Shown one piece after another: positions 12,250-63,989 of a stretch of DNA of 64,000 nucleotides. Origin of the DNA: Eublepharis macularius (Eukaryota; Chordata; Lepidosauria; Squamata; Eublepharidae). The first letter of the stretch is position 1; the number at the start of each line of letters is the position of its first letter. The stretch covers positions 45,639,368-45,703,367 of the forward strand of contig NC_072791.1 in NCBI RefSeq assembly GCF_028583425.1. The letters are read 5' to 3'. The position numbers and the translations under genes are program-made. The notes under the pieces were generated by a model that was not told where the DNA came from, searched no databases, and saw nothing but the letters and a program-made list of their open reading frames with translations.

Positions 12250-13123
12250 TCACAGCAGACACTTGCCCGTTCGGTTCTGTACAACAGGCAACAAGGGCCC
12301 CGATCTTCCCCCCAGAAACCGGAGGATGCCAATGGAGGCTCGGTTGCTCCTAACATCCTTCCCTAATATCTCTCACGCCCCGATCTGCCCGACCCGGCCG
12401 CGTTTTCTTACCCGCACTTCAGTCCGAGGCGTGACTGTTTACCACCGTTGCCTAGCAACGAGCACGCTGGCGCCACATCCGGTCCCGCTACAATATTTTC
12501 CTGCCGTTGGTTTTTTCCGGAATGTAGTTTATTCAGTCTCTATGACTCGGAGTAATCCGATGTTGTGGACCGCCGCGTTTCACCCAAGGAAAAAAAAAAC
12601 CCTCCAAATAGCTTGGCTCTTATTTCACCACAAGAACTCTTCGGCCTCTCTAGCCTCCGGAGAAGAGGGCAGCTCTCTAACAATGGAAGCTAAGCGCTGA
12701 GCCGTTAGCGGCGGTTGGAGTCGTTCCGCGCGGGCCCTTGAGCAGCTGTTGGGGAGAACTCACCACTGTGTACTGTTGGATAAAACTTGGGGCAGCAGGT
12801 CTGAAGGCGCCCGCCCTTTCCTCGGTTCTCGGGGTTTCAAATATGGGGGCCGGGTCTGGAGGACTGCCCCAGGATGCCCCACCTCCTCTCATTTCCCCGG
12901 GCACCTTTGCCCTTCAACCTTACCGCCTTCTTTATGCCTGGCCATATACGGAGAGGCAGCCCGGTGTCTCATGGCGCCTATGAGTTCCTCAGCCGGAGTT
13001 GTTATGCTGCAATCGGTGGAGGGTGGTCGTGGGTTCCTCTTGTTCCTGCATTGGAAAGCGGGGAAATGGAGTTGGTTTCTGCGTCCTTTAGTCTGTCTAA
13101 CCGTGTTTCTGTTTTTGATCCAG
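12250..13123. promoter_or_regulatory. CpG island, head-to-head promoter of ZC2HC1C and ACYP1
   Basis: GC- and CpG-rich in an AT-rich setting, and placed between the 5' ends of two divergent genes. It contains an RFX X-box (12447-12459) and an ETS-type core (ACATCCGG, 12475-12482) within 40 bp. No TATA box is evident. The first non-coding exons of both genes should lie here, but their ends cannot be fixed without transcripts. ACYP1 coding exon begins at 13124 after a GATCCAG acceptor, which implies an upstream exon in this island. The same head-to-head arrangement is known in human. Confidence 0.75.
12447..12459. promoter_or_regulatory. RFX X-box
   Basis: GTTGCCTAGCAAC fits the X-box consensus (two GTTGCC-like half sites facing each other with a one-base spacer). 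RFX factors drive ciliary and spermatogenic genes. Its place near the presumed ZC2HC1C start suggests that it controls that gene, with ACYP1 possibly co-regulated. Binding is inferred from the motif alone. Confidence 0.7.
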
Positions 13124-13135
13124 GCGGTACCGGCT

Positions 13136-13759
13136 ATGGCTGAGGGAGACGGCCTTATTTCAGTGGATTATGAAGTGTTTGGGAAAGTCCAAGGGGTGTT
13201 TTTCCGCAAACACACACAGGTGCGTAATATGTTCTGTCCTTCGTGTCTCTGGGGCAGCCGCTTGGTATCTGTGCTGCTCAATGGTGATAATCTAACTTTG
13301 AGGGCCTTATATTACATATCTCTTTAAAATATTTATTCATTATCTTTCCACACTATCATCTGAGGTAGTGCACAATGGCTTCAAACTTAAAATACAGCAA
13401 AAAAGGCACTAATAAAAACAAAATGGAAGATACAGTTTATTATTATTTAATTTATTGTATATAGGTTGCTGTCAAGGAGAAATTGTATGGACTATCTCAA
13501 AGTGAATTTTGTTATATGCGCTTATGTTTTTCTTTTTGTTCAGGCTCAAGGAAAAAAGTTAGGTGTGGTTGGCTGGGTTCAGAATACAGACTATGGCACT
13601 GTTCAAGGACAGATCCAAGGCCCTGTTTTCAAAGTGCGGCAGCTTCAAGAATGGCTTCAAAAGAAGGGAAGTCCCAAGTCCCACATTGAAAAAGTGGATT
13701 TCCGCAATGAGAAGAAGATAAACCAATTAGAACATAATGACTTTTGCATTGTGAAATAA
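13136..13759 (+). CDS. ACYP1: ACYP1, acylphosphatase, complete
   Basis: Two coding exons, 13136-13219 and 13544-13759, join at GCAAACACACACAG|GCTCAAGG to give 99 residues, the usual length of this enzyme. It hydrolyses the carboxyl-phosphate bond of acylphosphates in the cytosol. The signature FGKVQGVFFRKHTQ holds the catalytic arginine, and GWVQNTDYGTVQG holds the catalytic asparagine. The ending SPKSHIEKVDF...CIVK is as in vertebrate ACYP1. Donor GTGCGT and acceptor TTTTTGTTCAG are standard. An AATAAA at 13758-13763 overlaps the TAA stop; if used it would leave a 3' UTR of only a few tens of bases, so a downstream signal is also possible. The start codon is preceded by a short 5' UTR from 13124. 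Confidence 0.97.
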
Positions 13760-14373
13760 TAAAATAAGAGCATTATATTTAGGAGAAGAGACTGGAGTCT
13801 TACAAAAAAACCTGTCCTTTGATTTTCTCTTGCTAAGTTATTATTAGTTGTTCTCATGCAGAGGTTCCTTTAGTTTTAAGTGCTATTTATTTTTGTTACA
13901 TTGTGGTTAAGGTGACTGTTCTGACATAAAGGCAAAGGTGCTGACTTAAGGATATAATATGCTAACATATTTTAATATTGTCTTTAACATTATTGCTTAG
14001 ATAAATCTGGCCCCCAAATATGCGCAAAAATGAATTTCAAACGTTGCAAGTGAGTCAGCTGGGAGGGCATAAGAAAGTTAATTCCCATACCATCTACCGT
14101 ATGGTATTTTTATTTAATACTATTGTGTGTCTGTATTCATATATTTATTTGGGGGTTTAGTAGCTATATAAGCTGCTTCAGATTGTGTGTGAGTGAGTAG
14201 TATGGCATATAAATAAATGGAGGAAAAAAGGGAACATGACTAATTCTTAAATACATGCCTATTCTTTAGATAAAATTTTGCCTGTAATTTATTTTTATAA
14301 ATCAGTCCTCAGGATTCTGTCACACTTGTAATGACCAAGAAACAGAACCAAAACTGAGGCTATGCAGCTAAAG

Positions 14374-14556
14374 GGTTGCTAACATCCAGGTGGAGCCTGG
14401 AGATCTCCCAGAATTACAGCTGATCTCCAAGCTACTGTGATCAGTTACTCTGGAGAAAATGGCCACTTTTGAGGCCAGACTGTATGGCTTTACACCCTGC
14501 TGAGCTCCCTCCTCAAACTCCACATTCCCCAGGCTCCATCCTGGAGTTGACAATCC
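14374..14556. mobile_element. Short non-autonomous DNA element with inverted ends
   Basis: The ends are inverted and imperfect: GGTTGCTAACATCCAGG on the left and the complement of GGATTGTCAACTCCAGG on the right. The interior (GGAGATCTCCCAGAATTACA, then AAATGGCC and a second half) matches a repeat I recall as common in squamates. It has no coding capacity, and the superfamily is not assigned. Confidence 0.6.
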
Positions 14557-15167
14557 TAGGTACTGGCTTCATTATCAAGGGTGGAGAGAGGTAATGGGAG
14601 CAGATGGCAAGTTTAATCCTCATTGCAGTAGTGTCCCTGAATGCACACCTTTTTCTTACATGAATGTTTAACATTCATTCCTAGGGTGGAAATAAACCTT
14701 TATACATGGGAATGCTATTGTGGTGAAGAACAAAAGCTATCCTACACCATATTGACACTGCATGCTGCTGGGGTTGTGCTATATATATAATTACACACCT
14801 TTCCTACACACCCAACCCATCATAATCACTGGTTATATCAGAGTAATTACTGAGACGAAGCAGAACAGAAGTGTGCTGCTAATGAAAGCAGCAGCAAACC
14901 TTGCTTGTGTTAGAGTATGAAAGAAGTCAAGGATTCTTGCAGTTTGTATAAACATATAAAGCCTGGAGCTTAAGTTAATTATTTTACCAGGACTACTAGG
15001 GAGATCCATTGGGCTCATTCACTTGCTGTAAGCGAAGAGACATGTTGTTATGATCTTCACTTTCTTTAGGGTGGATTTTGCTTTAAATCTCCCCCTTACA
15101 CCCTCTGGGTAGTTTGCTGCCACCAGGAATATATTATTCCAAAATGTTTTATTTAAATTTTCCCTTT

Positions 15168-15754
15168 TGTAACGTGTTTGAGCGTCAGGCTCCTTTGTGG
15201 TTCTATGTGGCCCTGAGAATAGGAATGGGAGATAACTCTGGGATATAACAAAACAAAGTTTATTTTTTTAAGAAGCGTATTGGTTACATAAAAGTCGTTC
15301 TTAGTTCTTCTAGTTGCTTCATCCAAACTCATTCACACAGATCTCTTGTAAGGCTTCACACACAGTTAGCCTCTTTCTCTAGGCTCTATATTTCTCTCAC
15401 AGAGAACTCAGACAGCACACAGCTAGCCTGTTTTCACTCTCAATTCTTTCTCAGGCGCACACACAGTTTGCCTGCTTCAAACAGAATGAATATATAGTCT
15501 CAAGACACACTCCCGGCTTCCACTCGAGTTGCCTTTCCCTCACAAATACATGAACATACTTGGGCTGCACACAGCTCGCCTCTCTTGCCCTAACTGAACC
15601 TTTTTCTGTCCCTCAGTAACTGAAAACTGCCTTCACTCCGCCCACTCTCAGTCATCAACCAATCATATCATTCACTCATCTCTCTCACCCCCACTCTTCA
15701 CCTATCTCACCAAACATTTAAAGACACATGCACCCATTTCTTGAAATCATTACA
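15168..15754 (-). mobile_element. Possible solo LTR, fossil
   Basis: A 587-bp block bounded by TGTAA and TTACA, with an AATAAA-like signal on the minus strand near its left end and CCAAT-type motifs. It contains several imperfect CACACAG-TAGCCT-like subrepeats. No flanking duplication is visible and no internal region is present. Family and age are unknown; it is old or not an LTR at all. Confidence 0.3.
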
Positions 15755-16090
15755 CATGTATTTTGTGGTCTGATGATTTTATGAGACTATGGGGGGGATG
15801 GAGAGTTCTGGGGAAGTCAAGCTCTTCATACCATTCCTGATTGCTGCTGCTCCAGTGCATCTCTGATTTCCTCACTTGGCATGATAATACAGCCCCACTT
15901 GTTAAGGTTCTTCATACTACTAGAAAATAAATAACTGGCCTGAAAAGTTTTATAGCCTAAAATGGAGCATAGGGACCAAAGGAAACGAAGGAATAAAAGA
16001 TACATACTTTTAAAATACACTTATTTTTTAAAAATTATATATTGTGTTTCCAAAGGGAGATAAGTATCCATTTAACTATGCATATTTGGG

Positions 16091-16195
16091 CTTAGTAGCA
16101 TTTTAGTCCAATAGCACCTTAGAGACCAACAAGATTTTCAGGGTGTAAGCTTTCAAGAGTCAGAGCTCCCTTCAGACAGGTTTCCACATGGCAGA
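16091..16195 (-). mobile_element. Penelope-like tail, single arm
   Basis: The minus strand reads a decayed CTGAAGG, a stem pair GAGCTCTGACTC, then GAAAGCTTACACC and the GGTCTCTAAGGTGCTATTGG tail. It is the same family as the inverted pairs at 25607 and 61230 but has only one arm. Confidence 0.65.
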
Positions 16196-17639
16196 CTTCC
16201 CTGCCCTAGTCTCCCGGCAGTGCCCCCCATTGGGCCACCAGGACTTTTGCGATTTTTGAAAAACAGCTGCAGAGTATCATGTTAATATGTTGTACCAATA
16301 TGCATGCCAGGTTCTCTGAAGTCACAGCTTTCATTTTTTTAAAAAAGTCTAGCTCCTTCCATTGCAGAGATACCCCTTTCCTTATATTTCTGCAATAGAA
16401 GGGGCCTAGCGACTCACTTTTTAAAAATTGAAAGCTGGGAAGTCACATAACCTGGTATATGTATTGACGTATCATATTGGTATAACAATATTCTAGCATT
16501 TTTAAAGTGAAGGTTAAAGAAAATGGCTGCCATGTGGGTGGGAAACTCTGAATTTTTCCACCTACACAGCTTTCTAGGTTTTATGGGAGGCTTTCCCAAA
16601 ACAGGCGCAAAAAGACTGGAGAAAAACTAGGGAAACCCTGAAGGTGCATTAATGCACCACAGTGCTGTGAGAAAGCAGAAAAAAAGTCCTCTTGAAAGCA
16701 TTGAACTTGGGACAAGTAACCTGTGCGAAAATGACCAGGATTTGAAGGCAGTAAGAGGTGGCATGCTGGTTTTCCAGGAGGCAGTGTCATGCAGGAGCAA
16801 CTGAAGAAATAAGGAACAAAGTGTGGGATGAGCGCAGCATTATTGCAGGAAAGTTGAAGATGAGTGCAACACCACTATTTTTTCCATTCCATTATCTCAA
16901 GTTAATAAAAGACTATACAGCAGTTTAATAGTATCAGGTGGGTAGGTGTGGAAAAGGAAAAAACTTTGGCTCTGGTAGATTTGAAGATTCTCCGTAGGAT
17001 ACATGGCACTCTCAAGTCAGCAATGAAATGTCCTGGAGGATTAAAATGTTCTCCCACTGAGTACTGTGGTTATTAATGTCAGATTTATGTCTATTTATTC
17101 TTTTGTGTAGGGATGGGCGTGTCTGAAATATACAGTAGAAAGACATTGTTAATATTTAATGGGAAATATAAAGTTGGAAGTTAAGTGAGCAAACTAACCT
17201 AAGATTGTGTGGCTGGTGGTGTTAGATCTCCTGAGTGTCTTGTTACAATGTATATGGGGACAAAAGTTGACATCTTCATTTATTTTAGGATCTGGTCCCA
17301 GAGTCTGTGTCCATTAGGTAAAGAAGTTACTTATTGTGAGAAGTTGTTTAAACCTAGGGGGGACTGTATGTGGGCAAGAAATGGAAAGTAATCAATGCAG
17401 TTACCACTAACTGGTGTTCTTCTGTCTTTAAAAGACTTGGCCTCATTCTGAATTACGCTCAGTTAAAACATGAAAGGACACAGTTAAGTGTCCAGTCTAT
17501 CCTATGCCTTATGGTTTGGGCTCATGATGTTCATTAGCTACATTACTCCATTAAGGTATGAAAAGCTATGAAAAGTCCTATGCCATGGATTTTAAAAAAT
17601 GTATTCCGTAAATAACATATTTCAGTGTTCTACCCCAAT

Positions 17640-18067
17640 TTGAGTGTTCCGTTTAGGAAATGGCAATGCCACCGTCGCGTTGCGTGACTAGCGGCAGCAC
17701 CAAGGTTCCAATAAAGACGACGTACAAGCCATATGATACGTCAAATCCTTTCGAAAGGAACTGTATGGCTTCGAAAAGACTACAATTCCCATGATGCATT
17801 GCAGGTATCTCTCAGCGCAAACTGGGAATTGAAGTCCATGTCTTGCAACTAAGATTTTTGAGCAGTCCTTCGTCCCGTATGTATAGTTCGGTGATTTACA
17901 CAGTTAATAGCGCGAGCACGCCTGTGTGGCACGCTTTGTTACCGTTGCCGTGACCGTGTCCCATTCTTTGCCTGAGGAAAGCGGAACGCCAAAGCGAAAT
18001 GGGAGCTGCTGTGACTGTGACTGCGCCTGGGCTGAAAGGAAGGAGGAGACAGAGACCGTAATTGCGG
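17640..18067 (+). promoter_or_regulatory. MLH3: MLH3 promoter and probable non-coding exon 1
   Basis: A CpG-richer stretch just upstream of MLH3. ACTACAATTCCCATGATGC at 17779-17797 matches the ZNF143/THAP11-type element (ACTACAATTCCCAGNATGC). A second, inverted and weaker copy is at 17821-17835. A good donor, GCGG|GTGAGC, ends a probable first exon at 18067, which would splice to the acceptor at 19921-19923. The transcription start cannot be fixed; it probably lies near 17.85-17.9 kb. Human MLH3 also has a non-coding first exon. Confidence 0.65.
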
Positions 18068-18289
18068 GTGAGCAGTTGATGGTTAACTTCCTAGCTGGCG
18101 TCAAGGAGACCATCTGTCTCCGCGGCGACCTGCCGCTTCGAAGCCGTCCGTCTTGCCTGGAACAGGGGCTGTTACCCCAACAGACGAGAATTCTCATTTT
18201 CTTTTACAACGGCTCCCCGCCTTAACAAAGACGGAGGTCTTAAGTTTACTTTTGGGGAAGAAGTCTAAATAATTGGAGGAACTTAATAG

Positions 18290-18515
18290 TTCTTTTGCAC
18301 ATTTATATTCTGTCTTCCCTTAAAAGAGCTCAGGGACTTAAAGAGGTTCACGTGGGTGGCGGATTACCTCGTAATCATAACAATTTTTGAGGTCATTTAC
18401 CTCAGAGAGAAACAGGCCAAGGATCAGCTACTAAATTTTAGAGCTGAGCAGGGATTTGAACCTTAAGAGCTCAATAATCCACAGCTGAACGCTATTCCAC
18501 ACTGGCATATCCTCC
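18290..18515 (-). mobile_element. Old MIR-like tRNA SINE
   Basis: The minus strand shows a degraded SINE of MIR type: AGCAGGGATTTGAACC-like B-box region in inverse order, then CCTTGGCCTGTTTCTC and a tail with a TCCCT motif. The divergence is high. The remainder of MLH3 intron 1 (18068-19507) has nothing else that I recognise. Confidence 0.5.
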
Positions 18516-19507
18516 TATTCCTGTTTTCTGGTCCCTGGCCCAGTCACTGGTGCCTTACAATTTTTTTTATTGGGGGAGGGGGGTAGTGAGAGTTGCTGTT
18601 GTGGATGTTCTTCAGGGTTTCAAGTATGGAATGGATGCAGATTAGCTCTAGTCCTCTGCATAAATACATACATATGAGAGATAATGCACCATGCAGCACA
18701 TAGTTTGCCATTTCATACACTGTATCTGCTGAGGTATATTTTAAATGATTAATAACGCATTGTAAGATAGTAATGGTTTTTTCAAAGTTGTCTTTAAACA
18801 AAGGAACCAGCACCTTCCTATCTTAAATCAATGCAGGATATACTATTGCAAAATAAAGGAATATAGCAGACAGGATGTGAAGTAGAGCCTTCAAAAATAT
18901 ATAATTGTAGTGTCTATGGATGGCTCAGGCAGAGATCCTTGATATCAGAATGTTGCAAGTAAGTCCCTGTTTTCATCTGCAAAATGTTGGAATGCAGGCA
19001 CTGGCTATATAGGCAGGCTGTGGTTGAAATATAACAAAATAGCAAATGAAGTTTGCAATGTGAAAACCGGGGGATAAGAAATTCTGTGAAAGCGGCTGTT
19101 ATAACTTTAACACAAACTCTGGACAGAGGTAATGAATGGATCTGAGAAGCATAGAGTTGTCAAGACAGACTGAATTATTTAGTGAAACAATCCCATGTAT
19201 TACCCAATACCATCTATGTGTCAGCACAGTTCTTGCTGTGGCATTCTGCATATGGCAGTTCTGTGCATGCACCAGTGCTGGGTAGAAAGGTCAAGAAGAG
19301 CATCCTCCTGAATATATTTTGGCAAAAATAAACTATGTTGGAACTAGTAATGAGATGTATAGTCTGATTTCTTTTGGCAGCTCACACACATTATAATTCA
19401 CAAATATTTATAACAAATTTGTTTCTGATATTTGTCATTTGGGGTTTATTCATTTATTGTAGATGTTTAAGTTGGGTAGAAATGATTAATCTGTTTAGGA
19501 ATTCATA

Positions 19508-19753
19508 TCAACAACAACATTCGATTTATATACCGCCCTTCAGGACAACTTAATGCCCACTCAGAGCATTTACAAAGTATGTTATTATCCCCACAACAAT
19601 AATCACCCTGTGAGGTGGGTGTGGCTGAGAGAGCTCCTAGAAGCTATGATTGACCCAAAGTCACCCAGCTGGCTTCATGGAGGAGTGGGGAATCACACCC
19701 GGTTCTCCAGATTAGAGTCCTGCACTCTTAACCACTACACCAAACTGGCTCTC
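19508..19753 (-). mobile_element. tRNA-derived SINE (family A)
   Basis: A full-length minus-strand relative of the SINE at 5238: tRNA-like head at the right end (GTGTAGTGGTTAAGAGTGC), TGGGTGACTTTGGGTCAATC body and TATATAAATCGAATG tail at the left. It is intronic to MLH3, about 170 bp upstream of exon 2. Confidence 0.88.
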
Positions 19754-19992
19754 ACTAGCTTAACATTATTCTGTAGCTGTTTAACTTTTCTAAAATGGAA
19801 ATTGTCTTTTGTTGACTAAGATAACAAAAAATGACCATTGAAGCAAAAACGTTAAGGGGTTTGTGAAGGCTGTGATTAACAATAATGCGATTTTTAATTT
19901 CTTTTCTTTATTTTTTTAAACAGGAAATTCATAGAATGAGAAAGCACAATGCATCTCCAGTCTCCTGAGTTGTTCGTCCCTCTGTTTTTGTC

Positions 19993-41727
<21,735 letters not shown>

Positions 41728-42558
41728 ACCCTATCTCAGTGCTTCAGCTAACTACTAGTACCACCAGCTGCGTCACATTGGTTCCAGCAGCTCTTCCTCT
41801 GGAACACAAATTGGTGAGGCTCATCTAACAACCTTGAAAGCACAGCAATAGAAAGCAGTTCAGCATTCTGGATACAGGAGCAGCTCAAAGAATAGTACTT
41901 CAAATATCCCTATTGGAGGCAAAAGTCTGTTTTCCTGGGGAACGTGGAAGGTCTTGAGCTAAAAAGGTGTAAGTAAAAAGTTTGGAAAGACTATTTTAAT
42001 CAACATCATACCCTTTACTCTCAGGAAGTGGTAGGTATTATTAAAGAGGACTACATACTTGGCCAAAATTTTACTCACAGCTGTTACAAGCTGTGACAGT
42101 GTTTTGATATCATCTGTAGCACAAGTATCCAAATGCTAATTAATCATGGGGAAATGTCTAATGCAGGCTAAAGCTTCTGTTTGAATTATTGTAAGAAAGA
42201 AACAAAAAAGGGCATTTTATGCAACTAATTATCATCTGCAGGTTAAGGTAATCTATGTTGCAGTTTCTGAAAGTGTAAAACATCCACCAAATGAAACAAA
42301 AAAGAGGAAAGAATCCTGCCTTGTTTCTTTTTATAGCTGCTGGTGGAATTAACCCATCCCCCTTTCCCAAATAGCTGCTGCTTCAGAAAGCAAAGTGGAA
42401 GATTCGGAGGGGCCTCTCACTAGAGCATTTATCAGACTGGAGACAGCTTTTATTGCCAGAAATTCCTTCTACAATTAAATTGTTAATGAACTGTATCCAC
42501 TGTTGAATGTGATGCTCAACCAGAATATTTTCAGGGAAATAATTATTTTCTGTCATTT

Positions 42559-42564
42559 AATAAA
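42559..42564 (+). terminator. MLH3: MLH3 poly(A) signal
   Basis: AATAAA about 830 bp after the MLH3 stop codon, in sequence that otherwise looks like 3' UTR. Cleavage would fall near 42.58 kb. Confidence 0.65.
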
Positions 42565-42674
42565 GTTGAAAGAATACATACAGCTTGAGAGGAGTGCTTT
42601 TGCTGACAGTGAAAAGTGTGGTCAGTAGACAGCCTGTTGTGAAGACAGTAATGACAGTTTTTTGCTTCCAAATG

Positions 42675-42680
42675 TTTATT
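42675..42680 (-). terminator. EIF2B2: EIF2B2 poly(A) signal
   Basis: TTTATT on the plus strand (AATAAA on the minus strand) lies about 65 bp past the EIF2B2 stop at 42743, giving a very short 3' UTR. It faces the MLH3 signal across about 110 bp. Confidence 0.65.
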
Positions 42681-42742
42681 TATCTACTTTTTTCATGGAA
42701 AACAATGTATACATATATTATGTGATAAATTAAGTTAACAGT

Positions 42743-61973
<19,231 letters not shown>

Positions 61974-62639
61974 CTAAAAAGAATAAGGATGACCATCTGG
62001 GAACTCGCTTTCAAAGTGTAGGATTTGCCCATTTAGTTCTGACAGTACATATTCAGAAAAGATTTCCACATATTCTATTGCTCTGCCTGTCCACACAATC
62101 AGCAAGGAACTGCACAGGCTCTGTGGTGTGCCCCTTCACCTCACCACTTTTCACATGGTCAGTCATGAAGCAAAATGTATCTGCCTTTACCAGAGACAGT
62201 TCCTGAGATCCAAGTTGTATGCTATAGTGCTGGCCTGGAACTGCAGGAAGTTGGCATACAGAAGCAATCCTATGTTACAAGCCACCTGCTCTGAAACCGT
62301 CAAATAGATATCTAAGTACTAACTTTGTCCCTGGTTAATTTTCTAATGAAACAAGTGGAGAACATCCCTTGCACCTATACAGTCTTGCAAGCAATAAAAC
62401 AGTTCATATCAAAGTGAACTTTTGAAAGATTCCTACACTCAGTCTCTCTGCAAAATCAAAACTGGCTTTATTCTGTCCCCTCTAGTTCCTGGAACTATAA
62501 AGGAAGCTGCCTTCTAGAAAGAGAGAAGTGAGTGCCTGTCTATCTGCAGACAGACTGTCTCATCAGGGGCAAAGCTCTTGTCACCTGCTCTGCTTTAAGA
62601 ACTAGTTTGTTAATGGCAAGTAGTAATTGTGAAATTTGA

Positions 62640-62990
62640 CTCTCTTTTGTGTATTTGTACATTGTAAGCCGCTTTGGGTCTGTACTGTATAAAGAAAGGT
62701 GGATTAAAAGTGTCCTAAAATAAATAAATGACATTTTATTTATTTTATTTACTTTATTTATAGCCCACCATTCTCACTGAGATTCAAGGCACATTACAGG
62801 ATATTTAACAGTGTAATTAGACAGCGTAAGATAACCAATAAATAATGCAGTAAGAGTAGGATTGCAGAATTAGAGAATAATGCAAACAACAAACTATCTA
62901 AGGCAAGGTATACTATAAATGATACAGAAAGTGGATTACAAGGTAAAAATGGGGCCAAAGAGATAAATGCTTTCCAGTAGCCCGAAATGC
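62640..62990. mobile_element. LINE/SINE tails, opposed
   Basis: 62640-62735 reads on the plus strand as a TGTAAGCCGCTTTGGGTCTG tail ending in TAAATAAAT. 62735-62990 is the minus-strand L2/CR1 tail (TTTATAGCCCACCATTCTCA, CTGAGATTCAAGGC). They abut at an A/T-rich tract. Confidence 0.6.
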
Positions 62991-63096
62991 TGGCAAAGGA
63001 TGATAGGGCAGTTTTGTTTTGTGCCAAGATAAAGAAAGGAGAGAAGGGGGAATGGCAGTTTCCTGGCAGAGAGGGAAGACTGTTTAGCTTTTAGCA

Positions 63097-63408
63097 TAGA
63101 TGCAGAGGAGTTAGCCATGTTAGTCTGTGGTAGCAAAATCAAAAAGAGTCCAGTAGCACCTTTAAGACTAACCAATTTTATTGTAGCATAAGCTTTCGAG
63201 AATCAAGTTCTCTTCGTCAGATGCCTGATACAGATACTGGCCAAATACAGAAGAGCAGGAGAGAGAAGAGAGGCGTCTCTTCTCTCTCCTGCTCTTCTGT
63301 ATTTGGCCAGTATCTGTATCAGGCATCTGACGAAGAGAACTTGATTCTCGAAAGCTTATGCTACAATAAAATTGGTTAGTCTTAAAGGTGCTACTGGACT
63401 CTTTTTGA
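63097..63408. mobile_element. Inverted pair of Penelope-like tails (family 1)
   Basis: Flanked by a 14-bp duplication TTTAGCTTTTAGCA (63083-63096 and 63409-63422). From 63136 to 63411 the two arms are almost perfect complements around a short GGCG centre. The left arm adds the outer tail GGAGTTAGCCATGTTAGTCT. The right arm has CTGACGA (63327-63333), a GAGAA/TTCTC stem, GAAA (63350-63353) and a possible three-base stem III AGC-TTAT-GCT. Arm identity and the clean duplication indicate a young insertion. Confidence 0.85.
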
Positions 63409-63736
63409 TTTAGCTTTTAGCAGTGGCCCCTACTTATGCCAACATAGCAGGAGAGGAATCTGGACTGCAACCACTTTCCATCTCCAAGTATACCACGGTC
63501 AACACACCTTACCATAGAGGATGGGCTGAAATTTTAGCAAGAAAGCACTCAAAATCAATATAACAAGATGGCCTTTCTACATCAGAAATAAGGTAGATCA
63601 AAACCAACTTGCCCTTCTGATATTGCTTGCATTTTTGAATCACTTTAGACAGTTTGTTAATGATAGTATTATGAAGAGTAAATTTCCTCTGTAATTGACC
63701 ACAGACCACTCCTTTGAGCTGTGTCTGCCCCTCCTC

Positions 63737-63989
63737 CAGTGCGGTCTCAAGCAGAGTTACACCATTCTAAGTCCACTAAGGTCACTAGGCTTAGACTAAC
63801 AACAGACTTCACTTCATCAGCCGCATGAAGCCAACTATCATGCATCTGACGAAGAGAGCTGTGGTTCTCGAAAGTTTATGCCTCAATAAAGTTGATTAGT
63901 TTTAAAGGTGCTACTGGACTTTTTACTATTTTGCAACTACAGAGTAGCACGGCTAACTCTTCTGGATCTATCTGCATAGGATTGCATTG
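63737..63989. mobile_element. Short Harbinger-type MITE, split by a Penelope-like tail
   Basis: The left end reads CAGTGCGGTCTCAAGCAGAG and the right end is the complement of CAATGCAATCCTATGCAGA. AGAGTTACACCATTCTAAGT and GGCTTAGACTA are the familiar interior of this squamate MITE. Its tips match those of the 3.1-kb element. A Penelope-like tail occupies about 63830-63966. Target duplication is not clear. Confidence 0.6.
63830..63966 (+). mobile_element. Penelope-like tail (family 1), single arm
   Basis: CTGACGA (63846-63852), a GAGA/TCTC stem and GAAA (63870-63873) are followed by GTTTATGCCTCAATAAAGTT and the complete outer tail GTAGCACGGCTAACTCTTCT. This is the 3' part that the right arm of the 63097 pair lacks. 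Confidence 0.75.

Larger units (their letters stand above)
13764..17640. other. Intergenic ACYP1-MLH3, mostly unassigned
   Basis: Contains the separately listed TIR element (14374-14556), possible LTR (15168-15754) and Penelope-like tail (16091-16195). The remainder (13764-14373, 14557-15167, 15755-16090 and 16196-17640) is AT-rich and shows no exon, RNA gene or repeat that I can name. Confidence 0.4.

Noticed and set aside
15168-15754. Confident retroviral LTR call
   Set aside because: TG/CA-like ends and a poly(A)-type motif are present, but there is no target duplication and no internal region, so it is listed only as a possible fossil.
17904-18225. Pair of overlapping roughly 98-codon frames at the MLH3 promoter
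   Set aside because: They are complementary to each other in CpG-rich DNA and have no homology that I recognise. The stretch fits a non-coding first exon with donor at 18067.
63136-63411. Inverted repeat as a CRISPR-like or microRNA locus
   Set aside because: There is one inverted pair, with no repeat-spacer array, and the arms match a dispersed retroelement tail with a target duplication.
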